From NCBI GenBank assembly GCA_031979385.1, contig DALZEF010000006.1:62001-126000 (forward strand): 64,000 nt of DNA. The letters run 5' to 3'. Both the position numbers and the translations under genes were made by a program. Source of the stretch: Timonella sp031979385 (GTDB lineage Bacteria > Actinomycetota > Actinomycetes > Actinomycetales > Cellulomonadaceae). Shown piece after piece: positions 51,892 through 58,465 of this stretch. How positions within the stretch are numbered: position 1 is the stretch's first letter; each line of letters opens with the position of its first letter. The notes beneath the pieces are model-generated. The model had not been told where the DNA came from. It did not search any database and saw only the letters and a program-made list of their open reading frames with translations.

Positions 51892-53423
51892 CCGCGGCCT
51901 CCCCCACCGTTACCGGCAGGGAAACCTCCGGAGGGTGCGTTCCCTCCGCTGGGGAAGTTGCTGCCTCCCGGGAACCCTCCCGTACCGGTTCTGTCCTGGT
52001 TTGAGGTGGTCTCGCCGACTGCCGTGTCCACGGAGATGAGCAGGTTGTCACCCTCGGCGACCCCAGAGATGATCTCGGTCATCGCATCTCCCTGGACTCC
52101 CACGACCACATCCGTGACGGTTTGGGTGCCGTCATCGGACACGAGGGTCACCGTTCCCGTCGCGGTTCCGTCCTCGCTGGTCTCGGTGACTGTCACCGCT
52201 TGACTGAGCACTGCCAAGGCATCCTCGGCGGATGCGGTGGTCACGGTCAGGCTCGCCGTCTGCCCAATGCGGATGCTCGCCGGGACATCAGTCAGGGTGA
52301 CGGTCGCACCGAAGGTCACCACGGAACCGGAACTCGTGCCAACTGGATCAACATGGGTGACCTCGCCAGTCAGTTCAACGCCCTCGACCGCGGGGAAAGT
52401 GACGGTCGCCTGCTGCCCCACCGCAAGGGCGGCCGCATCGGCTTCGTCGAATGACGCGTTGATGACCATGCTCTTCGTGCTGGAAATGGTGATGAACCCG
52501 GAACTGGACGCACCACTTGAGGATCCTGACCCGTCACCCGTTGTGCCACCACCTGAAGCCGACGACGATCCACTACTCACGGAGTCCCCCACCTCACCGT
52601 TGATCGCCGTGATCAATCCAGCCATTGGAGCAGTCAGGGTGGTGTAATCGCTCAGAGCTTTGGCCTCTTCAAGGGCCTCGGCTGCCTTGGTGAGGGACTT
52701 GTTTGCCTTTGTCAGCGCACTCTGTGCGCTCTCAACCTTTGACTGCGCGCTGGAGACCTGCTGCTTCGCCGAGGAAACCGAAGTCCCCGACCCAGATTGT
52801 GTGGAACTCTGCGTACTCGACTCCGAAGTCGAGGTTGTTGTCTGCTGTACGGAACTGTCACCAGCCGTCGTGGTTTGAGTCGACTGTTCATTCTTCGCCG
52901 CCGCGGCGGCTTCTTTCGCGGCTGCCTTCTCAGCGGCAGCCGCTGCCTTCTCTGCGGCCTTCTGTTCGGCAACCGCCGTGGTGTAATCGGTTTTCGCATC
53001 CGCCAGATCGCTTTGCGCTGACGTTAGCGACTTCTTTGCCGAGGCCACCTCATCGGCCGCTTCCTCGTAGGTTTCCTGAGCCGCATCAATCGAGTCTTGC
53101 ACCGAGTTACTGGTGAGCGTCGCAAGTACATCACCCTTGGAAACCGTGTCGCCAACCACGACATCGATTTCTTCGATATCACCGCTCACCTCGAAATCGA
53201 CGGTACGGGTCTTCCCTGCTTCGATGTTGCCCTGGGCGGCGATCGTCGAACTGACGGTTGCCTTGGTCACTGACGCTGTGCGCACCGTCTGTTCCGATGA
53301 TTCAGCACTTGCGTCATCGTACGGGGTGACAAACCACCAGACTGCGCCTGTGATCAGGATGAGGGTCGCGATGAGCGCCCCGTTGAGAATTTTTCGTGAG
53401 GCCATGCCCGCTATCTTGGGCAA
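51888..53423 (-). CDS. MacA-like membrane-fusion adaptor
   Basis: A 511-residue HlyD-family adaptor. An N-terminal signal anchor (about 12-31) is followed by the split biotinyl-lipoyl domain (AQGNIEAGKTRTVDFEVSGDIEEIDVVVGDTVSKGDVLATL). A helical hairpin of about 180 residues extends it, with an Ala/Lys/Glu and then Ser/Thr/Gln-rich insert (STQSSTQSGSG). A beta-barrel and a C-terminal domain come next, then a Gly-rich tail (about 35 residues). In Gram-positives such adaptors extend the transporter through the wall. First gene of adaptor-ATPase-permease-DUF5666 order. Confidence 0.9.
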   Translation of the reverse strand: MPKIAGMASRKILNGALIATLILITGAVWWFVTPYDDASAESSEQTVRTASVTKATVSSTIAAQGNIEAGKTRTVDFEVSGDIEEIDVVVGDTVSKGDVLATLTSNSVQDSIDAAQETYEEAADEVASAKKSLTSAQSDLADAKTDYTTAVAEQKAAEKAAAAAEKAAAKEAAAAAKNEQSTQTTTAGDSSVQQTTTSTSESSTQSSTQSGSGTSVSSAKQQVSSAQSKVESAQSALTKANKSLTKAAEALEEAKALSDYTTLTAPMAGLITAINGEVGDSVSSGSSSASGGGTTGDGSGSSSGASSSGFITISSTKSMVINASFDEADAAALAVGQQATVTFPAVEGVELTGEVTHVDPVGTSSGSVVTFGATVTLTDVPASIRIGQTASLTVTTASAEDALAVLSQAVTVTETSEDGTATGTVTLVSDDGTQTVTDVVVGVQGDAMTEIISGVAEGDNLLISVDTAVGETTSNQDRTGTGGFPGGSNFPSGGNAPSGGFPAGNGGGGRG

Positions 53424-53496
53424 ACGGCCTATCTACCGCGTAAGCACAGCCTGTGAGCAACCTTAGAAAGTCACGGCACCGCAGTCGACATGGCAT

Positions 53497-53526
53497 GGGC
53501 GGATACACATTCACGCGTATCCGCCC
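53497..53526 (-). terminator. Hairpin between the second anchored protein and the adaptor
   Basis: A perfect 10-bp stem (53497-53506 with 53517-53526), extendable by GCAT/ATGC with a one-base bulge, in the 113-base gap. No T-tract. It may attenuate transcription into the exporter genes. Confidence 0.5.
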
Positions 53527-53536
53527 GATGCTATCC

Positions 53537-54010
53537 CTATGCGTTGCCGCCCGCGTTTTCTTCCGTACGGTCTTCCGTGGTGTTGTCGCCACTCGAGTTC
53601 CCGTCACTGCGACGGGAGTCACTGCCACCGGTGCCGTTTTCCGAACTGCGTGGACTGCTGCCCTGTCTGCTGCGCTCTCCATCACCGCCACGAGATTCTC
53701 CGCCGGAACGCGGTGTGGTCTCATCCGAGCCGCTTGGGCGGCTTACCCCGCTGGGACCGCCGCTGTGAGAGCGGGAAGGGGAGTCGTCGCCAATCTGCGT
53801 GCCTACGAGTAGGCCTCCTCCAAACAGCACGACGCCTGCCGCTGCCCCGGCGAGGGCTGTGACCACGGCTGGCTTTCTGCTGGGTTTTGCCACCGGTGCG
53901 GCGACAGGTTCCACAGGTGTCTCAGTTGGCGTTGAGGGTGCCGGACCTTCGGCAGCCTTCTCAGGCTCCTGTGGCTCGGGCGTTTCTGGGGTCTTGGTGT
54001 TCTCGGACAT
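53537..54010 (-). CDS. Anchored Gly/Ser/Asp-rich protein
   Basis: A 157-residue protein: Pro/Glu/Thr-rich N-terminus of about 48 residues, one helix (about 49-70, with GVVLFGGGLLVGTQIGDD), then a disordered outer tail of Ser, Gly, Arg, Asp, Glu and Asn with SGVSRPSGSDE. Compared with its paralogue at 49306-49938 it keeps the N-terminus, helix and Pro-Ser-Gly motif but lacks the beta-rich DUF5666 domain. AAGG precedes ATG 54010; the upstream extension of the open frame has no support. Function unknown. Confidence 0.72.
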   Translation of the reverse strand: MSENTKTPETPEPQEPEKAAEGPAPSTPTETPVEPVAAPVAKPSRKPAVVTALAGAAAGVVLFGGGLLVGTQIGDDSPSRSHSGGPSGVSRPSGSDETTPRSGGESRGGDGERSRQGSSPRSSENGTGGSDSRRSDGNSSGDNTTEDRTEENAGGNA

Positions 54011-54148
54011 CGGATACCTTCCTGCCTGGACGTCATCTTGCCGCGGCTGCGGCGAGAGATTGTGTCCGTTATCGTGACTGGCAGGTCTGGCTGTCATGTG
54101 GGTGCTGACTGTGAGCATCCTTTGAAACAGCGAGCCCACTACACAGCC

Positions 54149-54175
54149 GAACTCAGCCCGCTCTAGGCTGAGTTC
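54149..54175 (-). terminator. Hairpin after the thiamine-binding-like gene
   Basis: A perfect 10-bp stem (54149-54158 with 54166-54175, seven-base loop) 36 bases past the stop of the thiamine-binding-like gene. There is no T-tract on the minus strand. Confidence 0.6.
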
Positions 54176-54210
54176 GTAGGATTTTGGCTGGGTTCGATCC
54201 ATCCGCTATT

Positions 54211-54513
54211 TCAACTCGATGTGTCGAGCACCCGCTCTACACGTTCGACTTTGCCGTCGAGTTCACCCGTGTGACCCGGGCGAATATCGGCTTTGATCAC
54301 GAGCGATACGCGCACTCCGCCCTCGCCAACGGCCTCTGATGCCCGTTTGATGACATCCATGCACTCGTCCCACTCCCCCTCGATGGTCGTGAACATCGCA
54401 TCGGTACGGTTGGGCAACCCTGAATCACGCACGATCTTGACGGCTTTTGCGACCTGGTCGGTCACGGACTCACCTGCGCCAAGCGGCGCGACCGAGAATG
54501 CGAACAGTGCCAT
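54211..54513 (-). CDS. Thiamine-binding protein-like (MTH1187/YkoF)
   Basis: A 100-residue protein of the MTH1187/DUF77 group. It has a ferredoxin-like fold pattern: N-terminal strand MALFAFSVAPLG, helix with VTDQVAKAVKIVRDSGL, TDAMFTTIEGEWDECMDVIKRASEAV, and strand RVSLVIKADIRPGH. Members bind thiamine or related pyrimidines and may buffer them. No thiamine gene is adjacent. It is divergent from the chemotaxis receptor across 219 bases. Confidence 0.85.
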   Translation of the reverse strand: MALFAFSVAPLGAGESVTDQVAKAVKIVRDSGLPNRTDAMFTTIEGEWDECMDVIKRASEAVGEGGVRVSLVIKADIRPGHTGELDGKVERVERVLDTSS

Positions 54514-54732
54514 TTTTACCCCTTATGTTTTCCGACGATTCGGCAAGTTCCAGCCTACTCTCTCCTTCCAGCGCAGGTCGTAGGGCCCGCGAACGGGGTC
54601 AGGCGGTGAAGCGTCGGCAGCCGGGTACAAGAAGTTAGGGGACCATCGTCATCATGCTGGGTGAAACAATAATGGTGTGGCCAAAGATGTCGATAGGGTT
54701 CGCAACAGTCCCTATGGGCCAAAGGCGGCATC

Positions 54733-56319
54733 ATGAAGCGTTTCTCCTCCCTCTCGATCTTCCATAAACTCCTCGTACTCGTTGTAGTCATGGCGCTTGG
54801 AGTCAGCGCGATCACGGCTGTTGCCGTGCTCCGCTCGGAATCCAGGATTATGCACGAACGCCGAGGAGCGACCGAAGCGGTCGTCCAGACCGCTCTCGGT
54901 ACGGTCGAGTTCTATGGAACACTGGTGCAAGACGGCAGTCTCCCACTGGAAACAGCCCAGGAACGTGCGGCCTTGGCCATTGGGAAGATGCGATATGGCC
55001 AGGACAACCAGGAGTACTTCTGGATCAATGACATGGCTCCGGTCATGGTGATGCACCCCATCAGGCCCGAACTCGAGGGGCAAGACCTGTCCGACGACGT
55101 TGACCCCAACGGTAAACACCTGTTCGTGGAGTTCGTTGAGACCGTAAACGACCATGGCTCAGGGTTCGTTGACTACCTGTGGCCGAAGCCTGGCCACGAT
55201 GACCCTCAACCGAAGATCTCGTATGTCGTGGGGTATGAACCGTGGGGCTGGGTCATCGGCTCCGGAATTTATGTTGACGATGTGCGCGGCGAGGCAGTCC
55301 AAGATGCCATCGGAATTATCGCTGCTGGCGCTGTCATCGTGGTTCTTCTGTTGGGCATTTCGTTGGTCATCTCACGCGGTGTTGTTCGACCCATCGATCA
55401 TGCAATCACCGTGCTGTCGCAGGGCGATGCAGATGTTCGCCTTGAGGAGGGGTCAGGTCGCACCGAACTTGAGCGGCTGGCGATCGCCCTGAACGGCGCG
55501 CTGGACCGTAGCTCACACGTCGCGACACAGGTTCGTGCCGCATCGGCAGGTCTGAACCAGTCCGTCTCCTCATTGGTGTCGAGCGGCGATCAACTCATTG
55601 AGGCATCCGGTGAGGCCACATCGCGTTCTCACGCTGCCACTGAGGCAGCTCAGTCAGTAAGCAGTGGGATCGACACCGTGGCGGCAGGCACTGGTCAGAT
55701 GGGAGCCTCGATCTCGGAGATATCCCAGAACACTGCCGAGGTCGCTCGCATCGCACGCCAGGCCGTGGAGGCAGCGGAGCGCACCAATCGCACCGTCGTG
55801 GCGCTCGGTGAGTCCTCGGCCGAGATCGGCGTGGTCATCAAGACCATCACGTCCATCGCCGAGCAGACAAACCTTCTCGCACTCAACGCGACGATCGAGG
55901 CTGCCCGTGCCGGGGAAGCTGGAAAGGGCTTTGCCGTTGTGGCCAGCGAGGTGAAGGACCTTGCCTCCGAGACCGGACGGGCAACGGGTGACATCGCGCA
56001 GCGGGTTGAGAGCATCCAGGCCGCTGTCGCTCAGGCCGCCTCTGAGATTGAGGACATCTCGACCGTGATCGGCCAGATCTCTGACTTCCAGCAGACGATC
56101 GCGAGTGCCGTCGAGGAACAGACCGCGACCACCGCTTCGATGTCCAGCACCGTCGCGCAGGTGGCGGAGAGTGGCCGCGATGTCGTGCATATCCTCTCGG
56201 ACGTTCTCGGGGCCGCCGACCAGACCGCAGCACAGGTCGAGTTGATCCGAACCGCCGCCGACGAACTCTCGCTCATGTCCCGCCAACTGACCGATGCCGT
56301 CTCCGCAACCCATGATTGA
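54733..56319 (+). CDS. Methyl-accepting chemotaxis protein, sCache sensor
   Basis: A 528-residue membrane receptor. It has a helix at about 11-33, an outer single-Cache domain (about 36-188, with YGQDNQEYFWINDMAPVMVMHP and GYEPWGWVIGSGIYVDD), a second helix (193-215), a HAMP domain and a long helical signalling domain whose tip (IAEQTNLLALNATIEAARAGEAGKGFAVVA) contacts CheA and CheW. Single-Cache sensors commonly detect small organic acids. No other chemotaxis gene is nearby, so it must feed a system encoded elsewhere; this implies motility or a related behaviour. Confidence 0.94.
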   Translation: MKRFSSLSIFHKLLVLVVVMALGVSAITAVAVLRSESRIMHERRGATEAVVQTALGTVEFYGTLVQDGSLPLETAQERAALAIGKMRYGQDNQEYFWINDMAPVMVMHPIRPELEGQDLSDDVDPNGKHLFVEFVETVNDHGSGFVDYLWPKPGHDDPQPKISYVVGYEPWGWVIGSGIYVDDVRGEAVQDAIGIIAAGAVIVVLLLGISLVISRGVVRPIDHAITVLSQGDADVRLEEGSGRTELERLAIALNGALDRSSHVATQVRAASAGLNQSVSSLVSSGDQLIEASGEATSRSHAATEAAQSVSSGIDTVAAGTGQMGASISEISQNTAEVARIARQAVEAAERTNRTVVALGESSAEIGVVIKTITSIAEQTNLLALNATIEAARAGEAGKGFAVVASEVKDLASETGRATGDIAQRVESIQAAVAQAASEIEDISTVIGQISDFQQTIASAVEEQTATTASMSSTVAQVAESGRDVVHILSDVLGAADQTAAQVELIRTAADELSLMSRQLTDAVSATHD

Positions 56320-56328
56320 GACGTCGGG

Positions 56329-57981
56329 TTAGTACATGGCTCCGGTGGTGGACCTGCGGACGTGAGAGCGGGCGTGCTCGACCGCCGGCGCGAGCTCGGT
56401 GAACAGATGGTTTGCGTGTCGCAGCGAGTTGACAACGCCCACTCGCTGGAAGATGTGCCGATGTTCCTTTCGAATGCCCTTGATCAAGACGGTGATGCCT
56501 TTGCGCTCAAGGACATCAACGAGTTCCGTCAGCGTACGAGCGCCAGTCGCATCAACAAGTTGTAGTTGGGATAGCCGCAAGATCACCACCTCGACGCCCT
56601 CGTATCGTTCGATGCGCTCAAGAATCCCCTCGGCAGCGCCAAAGAACAGCGAGCCCTCAAGCCGAAAGAGCGCAATCCTCTCGTCGCCGGGCTGCGGTTC
56701 ACCTCGCAGTTCCTGACGGTGGATACCACTCGCCCGGCTGAGCGCCCGGAGAGCGAAGAAGGCGGCCGCTGCAATGCCGATCGCCACCGCGATGACCAGA
56801 TCGAACACAACCGTGACAACGATCGTCAGGAAGAATACCGCTGCATCAGGTCGAGAAGCTTTTGTGACTTCTCGTATGGTTGCGGGAGAAACCATCTTTC
56901 CTGCCGTCACCATGAGAACACCAGCAAGAGCAGCGAGCGGAATCTTGGAAACCACCGTTGCGGCTAGGTATATGACCGCCAGCAACGCCAACGAGTGGAT
57001 GATGGCCGAGAAACGAGTTCTGGCACCGGAACGGACATTGACCGCAGTACGTGCGATAGCGCCGGTTGCAGGCATTCCGCCAAAGACGCCTGATGCGAGC
57101 GAGGCCAATCCTTGACCGACCAATTCACGGTCAGCGTTGAACGGGCCGGTGTCTGCCATCGAGCCTGCCACACGTGCAGAGAGAAGCGACTCGATTGCGG
57201 CAAGGGCAGCAACCGCGAAGGCTGGACCGATGAGAGCGTACACGAGCGTGAAACTGAGTTCCGGCAGGTGCGGTGCGGGAAGTGAGTGAGGAAGTTCCCC
57301 GATGGTCTCAAGCGGCAGTCTGAACAGGGCAGCCACTACCGAGACAGCCACAATCGCGAGGAACGAGGCCGGTATCCAGCCATTGAGTCGGCTCAGCACA
57401 AGCATGATGACCGCAACTGCTATCACCACCATGACCGAGTAGAGTGCTTTTCTCGGGTCAGCCTCCGTCATCGATTGAATGGCTGCGATGACCGAGTTCG
57501 TGTGGTGGCCCTCGCCAGACACGCCAACGGCGCTAGGCACCTGTTGCAGGAAGATGATCACGCCGATCCCAACCGTGAATCCCTCGATCACGGGCCACGG
57601 AATATAACTCACGGTACGCCCGAGGCGCAGTACTCCGGCCACCACCAGGATGGTTCCAGCAAGGATACCGACGACGAGAACCGAACCCGCTCCATGCGTG
57701 GCCACTATTGGGGCAAGCACCACAACCATGGCTCCTGTTGGACCGGAGACCTGTACGTTCGAGCCGCCGAACACCGCAGCGATGATTCCTGCGATTATCG
57801 CGGTGATCAGTCCGGCCTCTGCTCCCACGCCTGAACTTACGCCGAAGGCCAAGGCGAGCGGGAGGGCCACGATTCCTACCGTGATGCCTGCAATGAGGTC
57901 GCTCTTCCAACTGGTGCGTAGTTCGCGATAGTCCGCTTTTGAGGGCAGCAGCGCACCGATGCTTTTCATGCTCTTACTCAT
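56329..57981 (-). CDS. SulP family anion transporter with STAS domain
   Basis: A 550-residue transporter with ten to twelve membrane helices (GITVGIVALPLALAFGVSSG, GPTGAMVVVLAPIV, SLVGQGLASLASGVFGGMPATGAIARTAVNVRSGARTR are typical SulP segments). A cytoplasmic STAS domain (about 430-530, with LQLVDATGARTLTELV) follows. Substrates in the family include sulfate and bicarbonate; specificity is not visible. It starts with ATG overlapping the arsR stop by four bases, so the regulator controls it directly. It ends ten bases from the convergent receptor gene. Confidence 0.92.
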   Translation of the reverse strand: MSKSMKSIGALLPSKADYRELRTSWKSDLIAGITVGIVALPLALAFGVSSGVGAEAGLITAIIAGIIAAVFGGSNVQVSGPTGAMVVVLAPIVATHGAGSVLVVGILAGTILVVAGVLRLGRTVSYIPWPVIEGFTVGIGVIIFLQQVPSAVGVSGEGHHTNSVIAAIQSMTEADPRKALYSVMVVIAVAVIMLVLSRLNGWIPASFLAIVAVSVVAALFRLPLETIGELPHSLPAPHLPELSFTLVYALIGPAFAVAALAAIESLLSARVAGSMADTGPFNADRELVGQGLASLASGVFGGMPATGAIARTAVNVRSGARTRFSAIIHSLALLAVIYLAATVVSKIPLAALAGVLMVTAGKMVSPATIREVTKASRPDAAVFFLTIVVTVVFDLVIAVAIGIAAAAFFALRALSRASGIHRQELRGEPQPGDERIALFRLEGSLFFGAAEGILERIERYEGVEVVILRLSQLQLVDATGARTLTELVDVLERKGITVLIKGIRKEHRHIFQRVGVVNSLRHANHLFTELAPAVEHARSHVRRSTTGAMY

Positions 57982-58400
57982 CGTGTTTCCGGGAGTGCTG
58001 GCAGTTGTTGGACCGTTGACTGTTGTTCTTGTGAACTGCGCAGTAGTTCCGCAAGCAGTTGTCGAGCAACCTTGAGCAAGTCTGCCACCTGCGGGAAGGC
58101 CAGGCGATAGTAAACGATGCTGGCCCGACGCTCAGAGATGACGAGACCGTAGCGACGCAGCACTGAAAGATGCTGGGACAGGTGCGAGGCCTCGAGTCCC
58201 GTCTCAACGATCATGTCTGCGACGGATGCTTCATCTGTTGCGGAGAGTATCTCCAGAACGCGGATCCGGTACGGGTGGGCCAGGCCTTTGAACAGGTTGG
58301 CCTTGATCTCGTAGAGGGGTTGTTCACCCGTTTTAAACACCACGGTCTTCTTTCTAGCCAACACTGACTCAGCGAAATTATGAATTGATGAATCCATCAT
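57978..58400 (-). CDS. ArsR family transcriptional regulator
   Basis: A 140-residue winged-helix repressor (LFKGLAHPYRIRVLEILSATDEASVADMIVETGLEASHLSQHLSVLRRYGLVISERRASIVYYRL). The usual ArsR metal-binding ELCVC cysteines are absent; there is no cysteine in the protein, so it does not sense metal by thiols. Residues 10-40 form an extra N-terminal arm. ATG 58400 has no ribosome site and may be leaderless. The TGATG-N4-CATCA repeat over its start is a candidate autoregulatory operator. It is coupled to sulP. Confidence 0.87.
   Translation of the reverse strand: MMDSSIHNFAESVLARKKTVVFKTGEQPLYEIKANLFKGLAHPYRIRVLEILSATDEASVADMIVETGLEASHLSQHLSVLRRYGLVISERRASIVYYRLAFPQVADLLKVARQLLAELLRSSQEQQSTVQQLPALPETR
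58386..58399 (-). promoter_or_regulatory. Inverted repeat over the arsR start
   Basis: TGATG-AATC-CATCA overlaps the start codon of the ArsR regulator and lies in the 65-base gap to the neighbouring gene. ArsR proteins commonly bind such short imperfect dyads, so autorepression of arsR-sulP is possible. The match is short and could be chance. Confidence 0.4.
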
Positions 58401-58465
58401 ATCGTGAGTGTCTTGGGACCTTGCAGAACAAAACCTAGGACTGTCCGCTCCGAAGGCAGCGCTCG

